A stretch of DNA of 64,000 bases, taken from Pseudoxanthomonas mexicana. GTDB taxonomy: Bacteria; Pseudomonadota; Gammaproteobacteria; Xanthomonadales; Xanthomonadaceae. Under the pieces are notes generated by a model, which had not been told where the DNA came from, ran no database searches, and was given only the letters and a program-made list of their open reading frames with translations. Positions 1 through 8,122 of this stretch are shown in pieces. The stretch's first letter is position 1; each line of letters starts with the position of its first letter. The position numbers and the translations under genes are program-made. The stretch is from positions 85,736 to 149,735 of the forward strand of contig NZ_LSIF01000027.1 in NCBI RefSeq assembly GCF_001556105.1, given 5' to 3'.

Positions 1-717
1 GCTGGAATTGCTCACCGGCGAACCGGCATAGCACTCGCCCGCCACCGGGTTCCAGTCGCCTTCGTCGTTCGGGTTGGAATCGCGGCCGTTGCCGTCGCGC
101 GACGCGAACGTGTCGCTGATGAAGTCGTAGCCCGGCAGGATGTTCGCGTTGAGGTCGGCATGGTTGGTGATGCCGGTGTCGATGACGGCGACCACGACAC
201 CTGCGCCGGTCGACTTGTCCCACGCCGGCCGCACATTGATGCCCGACGTCGTGGTGCCGAAGCCCCACTGCTCGGACAGGCGCGTGTCGTTCGGATTCAG
301 CACGGCGTACATGCGCTGGTCGACTTCCACGTATTCCACGTTGGGATCGGCGGCGAGCTGGCGCATCAGCGACTCGGCTTCCACCCGGTCCAGCTTGCGG
401 TCCGCACGCACCACGTCCGCACCACCGGCGGCGAGCCGGCGCAGCTTCTGCAGGCCCAGCGCGCGGCCGCCGCGCTTGGCGACGCCGGTGCTGGCGGCCG
501 TGCTCAGCGAGCGCTGCAGTTGCGAGGCATCAGCGCTTTCCGTACTGCCGTCGCGGTACTTCACGATGAAGCGATCATAGCCACCCGGCTCTTCCGCCTG
601 CAGGCCACTCATGTCCACGCGACCGGCCATGGCGGGCAACGCATACAGCGATGCCAGCACGGCCGACGACAGGCACAGCAGGCGCACACGCGAACCACGC
701 TTTGCAATTCCAGACAT
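1..717 (-). CDS. S8 (subtilisin-like) secreted serine protease, N-terminal part only
   Basis: The 239 visible residues begin with a signal peptide (basic MSGIAKRGSRV, then a hydrophobic stretch ending in PAMA). An inhibitor-I9-like propeptide follows (FIVKYRDGS near residue 48 to VEYVEVDQ near 130), then the start of a subtilase domain. The segment VVVAVIDTGITNHADL carries the catalytic Asp of the DTG motif; the His and Ser motifs lie beyond the window edge. The family is made as an exported zymogen that matures by cutting off its propeptide, so I infer an extracellular degradative protease. The ATG at 717 is preceded by GGGAGAG at good spacing. The gene runs off the left edge, so length and C-terminal domains are unknown. 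Confidence 0.9.
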   Translation of the reverse strand, partial: MSGIAKRGSRVRLLCLSSAVLASLYALPAMAGRVDMSGLQAEEPGGYDRFIVKYRDGSTESADASQLQRSLSTAASTGVAKRGGRALGLQKLRRLAAGGADVVRADRKLDRVEAESLMRQLAADPNVEYVEVDQRMYAVLNPNDTRLSEQWGFGTTTSGINVRPAWDKSTGAGVVVAVIDTGITNHADLNANILPGYDFISDTFASRDGNGRDSNPNDEGDWNPVAGECYAGSPVSNSS

Positions 718-903
718 CAGACTCTCCCTCAAAGATGAAAAATAAAAGCCGCGAATGCGGCAATAGCCCGGTCGGGGGCGCTTGGCGATGGGAGGGGGTG
801 GACAGGCGGTTGCGTTCGACCGGGTGCACGTCATGCAGTGCACGACGCAACACCGACGCTAACGGAGGATGCGTGCGTGAATTAGCGATGAAAGACACAC
901 TTC

Positions 904-918
904 GCAACGACATGTTGC
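904..918. promoter_or_regulatory. Perfect dyad GCAAC-N5-GTTGC, possible operator
   Basis: GCAAC GACAT GTTGC is a perfect inverted repeat of 5-bp arms with a 5-bp spacer. It lies about 190 bp upstream of the protease start. The regulator is unknown, and a 10-base match can occur by chance. Confidence 0.25.
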
Positions 919-1044
919 AAACGTAATCACCGGACTACACGCATGAAGCCCAAGCGACCGGTGGACATCGCCGCGTAGATTCATTTACGTGTTTCGTGCG
1001 TGATGAAACGCGATTTTTTATTCGCGCGAACGCATCGGCATTAC

Positions 1045-1077
1045 GCAAAAAAGAAACCCGCCTTGCGGCGGGTTCTT
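1045..1077 (-). terminator. Rho-independent terminator of ilvE
   Basis: The stem AACCCGCC/GGCGGGTT (1055-1062 with 1067-1074) has a TTGC loop. Read on the minus strand it is followed by TCTTTTTTGC. It lies 21 bases past the ilvE stop. Confidence 0.85.
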
Positions 1078-1098
1078 CATGCAGTGAAGCGCGCGCGA

Positions 1099-2205
1099 TC
1101 AGTCGCGCAACTTCACCAGCCAGTGGTGCCGATCCGGCAGGCGGCCGTACTGGATGTCGGTGAGTTCCTTGCGGATACCCATCGTCACCTCGCCCGCGGG
1201 CGCGGTGAGGTCGCCGACCTCGAAGCCCTTGCCCTTCAGCTGGCCGATCGGCGTGATGACGGCGGCGGTACCGCAGGCGAACACTTCGACGATGTCGCCC
1301 GAGGCCACGCCCTGCTTCCATTCGTCGATGGCGATCCGGCGCTCTTCGACCGTGTGGCCGCGGTCGCGCGCGATCTGGATGATGCTGTCGCGGGTGATGC
1401 CTTCCAGGATGCTGCCCGAGAGTTCCGGGGTGACGATGCGGCCGTCCTTGTAGACCAGGAACACGTTCATGCCACCCAGCTCTTCCAGGTACTTGCCTTC
1501 GACCGGGTCGAGGAACAGCACCTGCGAGCAACCCTGCGCCTGTGCTTCCTGCTGCGGCAGCAGCGAGGCGGCGTAGTTGCCGCCGCACTTGGCGGCACCG
1601 GTACCGCCCTTGCCGGCGCGCGCATAGTCCTCGGACAGCCAGATCGCCACCGGCGATACGCCCTTGGCGAAGTAAGCGCCGGCCGGGCTGGCGATGACGT
1701 AGTAGCCGGCCTGCTGCGCGGCGCGCACGCCGAGGAAGGCCTCGGTGGCGATCATGAAGGGACGGAAGTACAGGCTGGTCTCCGGCGCCGACGGCACCCA
1801 GTCGCCATCGATGGCGACCAGCTGGCGTAGCGATTCGACGAACTCGTTGACCGGCAACTGCGGCAACGCCAGGCGCGCGGCCGAGCGTTGCAGGCGCGCA
1901 CCGTTGGCATCGGGACGGAAGGTCCAGATGGAGCCGTCGGCATGGCGGTAGGCCTTGATGCCTTCGAAGATCTCCTGGCCGTAGTGCAGCACCGAGGCGG
2001 CCGGGTCGAGCGACAGCGGACCGTAGGCGCGCACTTCGGCGTCATGCCAGCCCTGCGCCTTGTCCCAGGTGATGGCGACCATGTGGTCGGTGAAGTGCAG
2101 GCCGAACCCGGGGCTGGCGAGGATGGCGTCGCGCTCGGCTGCGGTACGGGCCTTGTCGGAGCGGGTCACGCGGTAGGTCAACGGGGAGGCGTTCATCACG
2201 TTCAT
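1099..2205 (-). CDS. ilvE: Branched-chain amino acid aminotransferase
   Basis: A class IV PLP aminotransferase that makes or breaks down Leu, Ile and Val by exchanging the amino group with 2-oxoglutarate/glutamate in the cytosol. The 368 residues match the longer (BCAT-type) subfamily. The probable PLP lysine is K206 in GTGAAKCGGNYAAS. The GQEIFEGIKAYRHADG segment near 76-91 and the late EVFACGTAAVITP segment are family signatures. AGGAAGG lies 5 bases before the ATG at 2205; a second ATG three codons in is less well placed. A terminator follows closely. The upstream gene is sufT, 42 bases away, so both may share a transcript. Confidence 0.93.
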   Translation of the reverse strand: MNVMNASPLTYRVTRSDKARTAAERDAILASPGFGLHFTDHMVAITWDKAQGWHDAEVRAYGPLSLDPAASVLHYGQEIFEGIKAYRHADGSIWTFRPDANGARLQRSAARLALPQLPVNEFVESLRQLVAIDGDWVPSAPETSLYFRPFMIATEAFLGVRAAQQAGYYVIASPAGAYFAKGVSPVAIWLSEDYARAGKGGTGAAKCGGNYAASLLPQQEAQAQGCSQVLFLDPVEGKYLEELGGMNVFLVYKDGRIVTPELSGSILEGITRDSIIQIARDRGHTVEERRIAIDEWKQGVASGDIVEVFACGTAAVITPIGQLKGKGFEVGDLTAPAGEVTMGIRKELTDIQYGRLPDRHHWLVKLRD

Positions 2206-2247
2206 CTCTTCCTTCCTGACGGGGTCTGCATGGGGCGAGCACGGGGC

Positions 2248-2799
2248 TCAGAGCATGCCGGTTTCCAGTTTCGCGGCTTCGGACATCATGTGGCGGCCCC
2301 ACGGCGGATCGAACACCAGTTCGACATCGGCCTCGGCGATGGTGGGGATCATCTCCAGCTTGCTGCGCACGTCGTCGACGAGGATCTCGCCCATGCCGCA
2401 GCCGGGCGCGGTCAGCGTCATCTTGACCTCGACGCCGCGCTGGCCATCGTCGCGCGTGCTGAGGTTGGCTTCGTACACCAGGCCCAGGTCGACGATGTTG
2501 AACGGGATCTCGGGGTCGAAGCAGGTGCGCAGCTGGTTCCAGACCAGCGCCTCGACCTCTTCATCGCTGGCGTTGTCGGGCAGCGACAGCGGCTCGGAGG
2601 GCTCCTTGCCGATGGCATCGGCATCCTTGCCGGCGATGCGCATCAGATTCCCTTCGACGAAGACGGTGTAGCTGCCGCCCAGCGCCTGGGTGATGTAGCC
2701 ATAGCTGCCGGCCGGCAGGGTGACGAGTTCGCCCTGCGGCACCAGCACGGCGGCGCAATCGCGGGAGAATTGGACGGGTTCGCTGCTGCGGGAGTACAT
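2248..2799 (-). CDS. sufT: Fe-S cluster assembly protein SufT (DUF59/MIP18 family)
   Basis: 183 residues from ATG 2799. The C-terminal two-thirds is a DUF59 (MIP18-like) domain, with DPEIPFNIVDLGLVYE and TAPGCGMGEILVDDV. The N-terminal domain (MYSRSSEPVQFSRDCAAVLVP onward) is typical of SufT-type proteins. SufT helps mature Fe-S proteins in the cytosol. A TTG at 2835 would add 12 residues (MQRPTRAPIWSG). It has an AGGA before it but less typical sequence, so I prefer the ATG. No suf operon is adjacent here. Confidence 0.82.
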   Translation of the reverse strand: MYSRSSEPVQFSRDCAAVLVPQGELVTLPAGSYGYITQALGGSYTVFVEGNLMRIAGKDADAIGKEPSEPLSLPDNASDEEVEALVWNQLRTCFDPEIPFNIVDLGLVYEANLSTRDDGQRGVEVKMTLTAPGCGMGEILVDDVRSKLEMIPTIAEADVELVFDPPWGRHMMSEAAKLETGML

Positions 2800-2843
2800 G
2801 CCGGACCAGATGGGGGCGCGCGTGGGGCGCTGCAAGGCGTCCT

Positions 2844-2849
2844 ATTGTA
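2844..2849 (-). promoter_or_regulatory. -10-like box TACAAT upstream of sufT
   Basis: On the minus strand the sequence reads CTACAATAGGACGCC. TACAAT matches the -10 consensus at five of six positions. No good -35 is visible at 16-18 bp, as is common at other promoters in this window. Transcription would start about 40 bases before the ATG at 2799. Confidence 0.4.
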
Positions 2850-2909
2850 GCCCCCGCACCCCGGCGGCCGCGTTCAGGCCGTATCCTTGGCGACCCTGCC
2901 GGAGTCTCC

Positions 2910-3323
2910 ATGTCCCCCGCCCCGCGTCGCGCCCCCCGCTGGCTGGTTCCCGTGATGCTCGTGCTGGCCGGTGGCTGCCTGGTGCTGATCTGGGTCTCGC
3001 TGGCGCTCAACCTGCAGCGGCAGGCCGGCTGGATGGCGCTGGCGGCGGCCCTCGACGTGGTGCTGGTGCTGCGCCTGTGCGGCGTACCCGCCGGCACGCG
3101 ACGCGCGCTGCTGGGAGGGCTGGCCACCGCCGCCATCTCGGCGCTGGCGCTGTGGACCATCGCCGCCACCCAGATGGGTTACGCGCTCGGGCTCAACCCA
3201 TGGGATTCGGCGCTGCGCCTGGGCGCGCACCATGCGTGGACGCTGATTTCCCTCACCACCACGCCGTTCGATGTGCTGGCGCTGGTGGCCGCGCCGCTGC
3301 TGGCGGCGTGGTGGACGCGCTGA
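2910..3323 (+). CDS. Small integral membrane protein, unknown function
   Basis: 137 residues, not recognised. After a basic start (MSPAPRRAPRW) there are four likely membrane helices: near residues 12-30, 40-56, 66-86 and 106-134 (the last ends in LLAAWWTR). No catalytic motif is visible. GGAG lies a suitable distance before the ATG. It is divergent from sufT and convergent with phoD, with only 7 bases between the two stop codons. The positive-inside pattern supports a real membrane protein. Confidence 0.6.
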   Translation: MSPAPRRAPRWLVPVMLVLAGGCLVLIWVSLALNLQRQAGWMALAAALDVVLVLRLCGVPAGTRRALLGGLATAAISALALWTIAATQMGYALGLNPWDSALRLGAHHAWTLISLTTTPFDVLALVAAPLLAAWWTR

Positions 3324-3330
3324 CCGCGGC

Positions 3331-5508
3331 TTATACCGCTGATCGCAACGGGCGCTCGCCCTCGCGTCCCGGGGCGAAGGTGAAGGACACCCGCGTGCCG
3401 GCCTCGGCGATGCGTGCCGCCTGATCGTAAAGCGGCGCGGCGCACAGGTCGGCAGGCAACAGCAGGAAGTCGACCGCAGTGTCGCCCGCGGCATCGCGCT
3501 GGATCAGGCCTACGCCATGCCGGGTGGTCTGCACGTGGCGGATCCGCGCGTCGCCCTTGCCGAGCAGCACATCCAGCGCCGCCACCAGTCGCGTTCCGGC
3601 TTCGGCGGTCGCGGCGTCCGCCTTCGCGGCGTCGCCCATGATGTCCGACAGGGTGGATGACGAAATCGCCGGCGCAGTGAATTCCACCGTCCTGTCCGAA
3701 TGCTGCGTGGCGAAGCTGGCGTGGATGTCGCCCGACAGCACCACCGCGCCGCCCGCGCGATCCAGCGCGGCGACCAGCGCATCGCGCTGCACGCCGAACC
3801 CGTCCCACTGGTCGACGTTGAGGTAGAACGTCCTGCGCAGCAACGGCGGCGCGTCCAGCGCGGGATCGGACAGGTCCAGCACCATCGGTGTCATCGACAC
3901 CGAACTGGCGACGAACAGCGAGCGCCCGTCGTTGTCGGCCAGCTGGTCCGCCAGCCAGGCCTGCTGTCGCTCGCCGAGCGCCGGCGGCAGTGCGCCGTCC
4001 GCCTGGCGCAGCGCCAGCAACAGGTCGTAGCTGTCCTTCACCACCATGTAACGGCTGCCGAGATGGCTGAACAACGCGCTCTTGCCCAGCGCCAGCCACG
4101 GCAGGCCACGCAGGTAGCCGTCGCTGGCTTCCGGCGGCATCTCCGCCTTCATGAAACCCGGGACCGCGTCGTTGTAGCGACGCAGCACATCACGCAGCAC
4201 GTAGACCGCCATCGGTTGCGTGGACAGCGCGGTCGCGCGCCTGGCCGCCTCTCGCTTGTCCACGCCCGCATCCGTGTAGCCGCGCGTCAGCGCACGACGC
4301 AGCGGCGTGCGCAGCGATGCCCACGTCTCGTCGCCCAGATCCGCGTAAGGCATCAAGGCGGCCGACAGGGCCGTCCAGTCCACGCCGATGATCGGCGCCA
4401 GGCGACGCAGTGCCGGCTCGTCGTAGGCCAGCGCGCCGGGAAACGCATCTTCCGGAATCGGATGGTCGGGGCGCTGGCTGCGGTAGTCGAGCAACAGCAG
4501 GCGCACATCGCGCCCGTAGTCCAGGCGCCGCCAGAGCGCGCCATGCGGGTACAGGCGCGCCTCGTCGACGCGCTGTGCGCCGCGGTCGTCGACGTCGCCC
4601 ACGTCGATGTCGACCGGCATGTACTCGAAGTACGCCCGCTCGGCGTGGCGGCGGCGGCGCGCATCGCCTTCCGGCCGGCGACCGTCCTCATAGGTCGCGT
4701 GGTCCTGCCAGCAGTCGTCGCTGAACTCGTGGTCGTCCCAGATCGCCACCAGCGGCGCGCGTTCCAGCAGCGCCTGCAGCACGGGATCGGTGCGGTACTC
4801 ACGATGCAGCTGGCGGTAGTTGTCCAGGCTGGATGCCGCGAGATACGCCTGGTCGCCTGCGCCCACGCGCAACGCGCCGGGCACGTCGTCGAAGGTGATG
4901 CCGCGGCCGCCATCGGCACGCTGGAAGCTGCTGTCGCCGATCGACTCGTAGATGAAGTCGCCCAGGTGCAGGATGAAATCCAGGTCTTCCTGCAGCAGCG
5001 GCACCAGGCTGTTGTACCAGCGCCCGCCGTAGTCCTGGCAGCTCATGAAGGCGAAGCGCAGCGCGGGCGTCGGGGCATCGGCAGCCGGCGCGGTGCGTGT
5101 CATGCCCACCGGCGACGACACCCAGCCATCGCCTTCGCGACGCAGGAAGCGGTAGTGGTAGCGACGGCCGGGCAGCAGGCCGGCCACGCGCACGCGCAGG
5201 CAATGGTCGTGCGCGGCCTGTGCGGTGAGCTCGCGTTCGATGCGCAACTGCGAGAACGCGGCATCGTCGGCCACCTGCAACCGCACGGCGACATCGCCGA
5301 CCGACGCCGGCACGCGTGTCCACAGCAGCACGCGGTCCGGGCGTGGATCGCCCGATGCCAGCGACTGCGGGAACGCCGTGCGCGACACCGTGGGCGTGGC
5401 CTGCGCAGGGAACCAGCGGCTGGCGAACGGCAGGCTGGCGGCGGCCAGCGTCAGCTTGAGGAAGGTACGGCGCGAAGCGCGCAGGGCAGACGAATCGGAG
5501 GCGTTCAC
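3331..5508 (-). CDS. phoD: Alkaline phosphatase D (PhoD-family phosphodiesterase/phosphatase)
   Basis: 725 residues from GTG 5508, which has GGAG six bases upstream. The frame stays open upstream but has no signal peptide there. The N-terminus carries a twin-arginine signal (SRRTFLKLTLAAASLPFA), so the protein is exported folded, as expected for the Ca/Fe-dependent PhoD family. Metallophosphatase motifs are visible: FAFMSCQDYGGRW, LHLGDFIYES, IWDDHEFSDD and VVLSGDIHASF near the C-terminus. PhoD releases phosphate from phosphomono- and diesters. It is divergent from a TonB-dependent receptor, so both may serve uptake of a phosphorylated or metal-bound nutrient. It is longer than classical PhoD (about 550 residues). 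I saw no Pho box in the shared 160-bp promoter region. Confidence 0.88.
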   Translation of the reverse strand: MNASDSSALRASRRTFLKLTLAAASLPFASRWFPAQATPTVSRTAFPQSLASGDPRPDRVLLWTRVPASVGDVAVRLQVADDAAFSQLRIERELTAQAAHDHCLRVRVAGLLPGRRYHYRFLRREGDGWVSSPVGMTRTAPAADAPTPALRFAFMSCQDYGGRWYNSLVPLLQEDLDFILHLGDFIYESIGDSSFQRADGGRGITFDDVPGALRVGAGDQAYLAASSLDNYRQLHREYRTDPVLQALLERAPLVAIWDDHEFSDDCWQDHATYEDGRRPEGDARRRRHAERAYFEYMPVDIDVGDVDDRGAQRVDEARLYPHGALWRRLDYGRDVRLLLLDYRSQRPDHPIPEDAFPGALAYDEPALRRLAPIIGVDWTALSAALMPYADLGDETWASLRTPLRRALTRGYTDAGVDKREAARRATALSTQPMAVYVLRDVLRRYNDAVPGFMKAEMPPEASDGYLRGLPWLALGKSALFSHLGSRYMVVKDSYDLLLALRQADGALPPALGERQQAWLADQLADNDGRSLFVASSVSMTPMVLDLSDPALDAPPLLRRTFYLNVDQWDGFGVQRDALVAALDRAGGAVVLSGDIHASFATQHSDRTVEFTAPAISSSTLSDIMGDAAKADAATAEAGTRLVAALDVLLGKGDARIRHVQTTRHGVGLIQRDAAGDTAVDFLLLPADLCAAPLYDQAARIAEAGTRVSFTFAPGREGERPLRSAV

Positions 5509-5668
5509 GCAAGGCTCCACGGCACGAAGCTGCGCAGCATGGCGGGTGCAGGTTGCGGCGATATGGCAATCGCATCCGTCATGGCGCAGCAACATCGAGC
5601 GGTCAGCCTGTGCCGTCGCATCGCCGCGCGCGATGCATCGCTTCCCTTCTCCACTCCCACGGCCCGCC

Positions 5669-8047
5669 ATGACTCCTAGCCTTCGCTCCGCGCGTCACCC
5701 TGCCCGCCGCTCCCTCACCGTCGCGCTCTGCGTCGCACTCGCTTGTCCCGCCGTCTCGGCCTTCGCACAACAGGCCGACGCGCCTGACGCCGGCAGCGCC
5801 ACGCAACTGGACACCCTCGTGGTGACCGCGCAGAAGCGCGAGCAGCAGGTGTCGGAAGTACCGATCGCGATCACCGCGTATTCCGGCGACTTCCTCGACC
5901 GCCGGGGCATGACCACGCTGGGCGACCTGGCCGGCTTCGTGCCTGGCCTGCAGGTGCAGGAGCAAAGCCCCAACAACCCCGGCTACGTGATCCGCGGCAT
6001 CACCTCCGACAGCGGCGAAGCCAACGTGCAGCCCCGCATCTCGGTGTTCCAGGACGGCGTGTCGATCAGCCGCTCACGAGGGGCCTCCGCCGCCCTGTTC
6101 GACATGGAGCGCGTGGAAGTGCTGCGTGGTCCGCAAGGCACGCTGTTCGGCCGCGCCGCGCAGGTCGGTGCCGTGCACTACCTCCAGAACAAGGCCAGGG
6201 ACGCGACCAGCGGCGCGTTCGAACTCGGCACCGGCAGCGGCAACCAGCGCCTGGCCAGTGGCTACTTCAATGCCCAGATCGCGCCGGAAGCGCTGGCCGC
6301 ACGCGTGGCGGTCTTCCGCGAGGAACGCGACGGCAGCATCGACAACGCGGCCGGCGGCACGCTCAACGGCAAGGACACCACCGCGCTGCGCGCCAGCCTG
6401 GGCGCGATGATCGGCGAGGCCAGCCGCATCGACCTGATCGCGAACTACCAGAAGGACACGCCACCCGGCACCGCCTTCATCAGCGGCACCATCCCCAACC
6501 GCCAGGGCAGCACCAGCCCGTACGCGGGCGCCGAACTCAACCGCGGCAACGAACTGGGCCTGGACCGCACCGTGCGCAGCCTGACCGCACTCGGCTCGTT
6601 TGCGCTCGGCGAGAACTGGACACTCGACACGATCAGCGGCTGGCGCAGCTTCGATTCGCAGGAGCAGTTCGACGCCGACGGCTCGCGCCTGAAGGCGATG
6701 GAGTTCGCCGAGATCGCCGAGGGCGACCAGTGGAGCCAGGAAATCCGCTTCAACTTCGACGATGGCGATACGTTCGCCGGCTTCTTCGGCGCCAGCTACT
6801 TCGTCGAGGACGGTTCGCAGTACGTGCCGTTCGCCACCGACGAACGCAGCCTGCTCGCGCTGCTCTCGCAGAACGCCGCCTTCCGCCAACAGATCGGCGC
6901 GCTGCTCGGCGGCATCCCGTTCCCGGCCATTCCGCTGTTCGGACCGGACGGCAATCCGTTCGTGTCGTACACGCTGCCGGGCGGCATGCAGGCACTGCTC
7001 AATCCCGACCATCGCGAAGCGTTCGCCAACTACGGCACGACGGAAGCGTATGACGTGTTCCTCGACGGTACCTGGCGCGCGACGCCGTCGCTGGAGCTGA
7101 GTGCGGGCCTGCGCGCCACGTGGGAAAAGCAGACCGCCGGCTACCAGGGCTTCGCGGGCAACGCACCCTCGCTGTTCAACGGCCTGGGCGCCGGCGCGCC
7201 CGCGCCGCTGGCCGGCAACAACATCCTCAACAGCGCCACCACCGGCAAGCTGGAGCGCAGCGAGGACTTCAACTCCGTGGTCGGTCGCCTCGCCGCCCGC
7301 TACGCGTTCTCGCCCACGCTGAGCGGTTACGCGACCGCCTCGCGCGGCCGTCGTCCGAATGTCATCGACATAAATCCGCAGGGCAGCCAGGTGTTGCCGG
7401 CGGAAATCGTCAACAGCTACGAGATCGGCATCAAGGGCGGCACCAGCGGCGGCCGGCTGGCCTATGACGTGTCCGCCTACTGGTACGACTACAGCAACTT
7501 CCAGACGCAGATCCCCAACCCCAGTGGCGGCACGCCGTTCCTGATCCCCACCAATGGCGGCAACGCCACGGCCAACGGTGTGGAAGCCTCGATCACCGGC
7601 GAACTGGCCACCGGGCTGGTGCTGTTCGCCAACTACGCGTGGACGAACGCGCGCTTCGACGACCGCGACAACGACGGCAACGCGCAGCTCTACGCCGGCC
7701 ACCGCTTCCGCCTGACGCCGGACCATGCGGCCGCCATCGGCCTGGACTGGCGCGTGCCGATGGGCAGCGCGAGCTTCTACCTGCGGCCGTCGTACAGCTG
7801 GAAGTCGAAGGTGTACTTCGAGGACGAGAACACGCCCGGCCTGGAACAGGGCGCCTACGGCCTGCTCAGCCTGCGCATGGGCGTGACGCTGGCCGACGGC
7901 CGCTGGGACCTGGGCGTGTGGGGCAGCAACCTCACCGACGAGCAGTACCTGATCGACGCCGGCAACACCGGCCGCCAGTTCGGCACGCCCACCTTCGTGG
8001 CCGGCCAACCGCGTGCCTACGGGATCTCGGCGAAGGTCAGGTTCTGA
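5669..8047 (+). CDS. TonB-dependent outer membrane receptor
   Basis: 792 residues from ATG 5669, placed so that the protein starts with a signal peptide (RRSLTVALCVALACPAVSAFAQQ). A TonB-box-like LDTLVVTAQKR follows. The plug domain (about 50-160) contains VPGLQVQEQSP, RGITSD and VEVLRGPQGTLFGR. The 22-strand barrel follows and ends in ISAKVRF with the usual C-terminal Phe. Such receptors import siderophores, sugars, nucleotides or other large nutrients using TonB energy. Substrate cannot be read from sequence; the divergent phoD suggests a phosphorylated compound (inference). No strong Shine-Dalgarno precedes the ATG. A hairpin terminator lies 21 bases downstream. Confidence 0.9.
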   Translation: MTPSLRSARHPARRSLTVALCVALACPAVSAFAQQADAPDAGSATQLDTLVVTAQKREQQVSEVPIAITAYSGDFLDRRGMTTLGDLAGFVPGLQVQEQSPNNPGYVIRGITSDSGEANVQPRISVFQDGVSISRSRGASAALFDMERVEVLRGPQGTLFGRAAQVGAVHYLQNKARDATSGAFELGTGSGNQRLASGYFNAQIAPEALAARVAVFREERDGSIDNAAGGTLNGKDTTALRASLGAMIGEASRIDLIANYQKDTPPGTAFISGTIPNRQGSTSPYAGAELNRGNELGLDRTVRSLTALGSFALGENWTLDTISGWRSFDSQEQFDADGSRLKAMEFAEIAEGDQWSQEIRFNFDDGDTFAGFFGASYFVEDGSQYVPFATDERSLLALLSQNAAFRQQIGALLGGIPFPAIPLFGPDGNPFVSYTLPGGMQALLNPDHREAFANYGTTEAYDVFLDGTWRATPSLELSAGLRATWEKQTAGYQGFAGNAPSLFNGLGAGAPAPLAGNNILNSATTGKLERSEDFNSVVGRLAARYAFSPTLSGYATASRGRRPNVIDINPQGSQVLPAEIVNSYEIGIKGGTSGGRLAYDVSAYWYDYSNFQTQIPNPSGGTPFLIPTNGGNATANGVEASITGELATGLVLFANYAWTNARFDDRDNDGNAQLYAGHRFRLTPDHAAAIGLDWRVPMGSASFYLRPSYSWKSKVYFEDENTPGLEQGAYGLLSLRMGVTLADGRWDLGVWGSNLTDEQYLIDAGNTGRQFGTPTFVAGQPRAYGISAKVRF

Positions 8048-8068
8048 TACGGCGCACCACGCCCCACG

Positions 8069-8095
8069 AAAAAGCCGGGCAATGCCCGGCTTTTT
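8069..8095. terminator. Bidirectional Rho-independent terminator
   Basis: AAAAAGCCGGGC AAT GCCCGGCTTTTT is a 7-bp GC stem with a 3-base loop, A5 on one side and T5 on the other. It sits between the convergent TonB receptor and pntB and can serve both. Confidence 0.9.
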
Positions 8096-8122
8096 CCTTA
8101 TCCCGTTTGCTGATGCATGCGC

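Larger units (their letters stand above)
718..1098. other. Intergenic region, protease promoter side and ilvE terminator
   Basis: No convincing gene is seen in these 381 bases. The left part must hold the promoter of the minus-strand protease. It contains a perfect 5-bp dyad (904-918). The right end holds the ilvE terminator (1045-1077). Short open frames here overlap both flanking genes and lack ribosome-binding sites. Confidence 0.6.

Noticed and set aside
5509..5668. Pho box between phoD and the TonB receptor
   Set aside because: No pair of CTGTCA-like repeats at 11-base spacing could be found on either strand.
3700..5679. 659-codon plus-strand open frame opposite phoD
   Set aside because: PhoD metal-binding motifs fix the minus strand as coding; the plus frame is a shadow.
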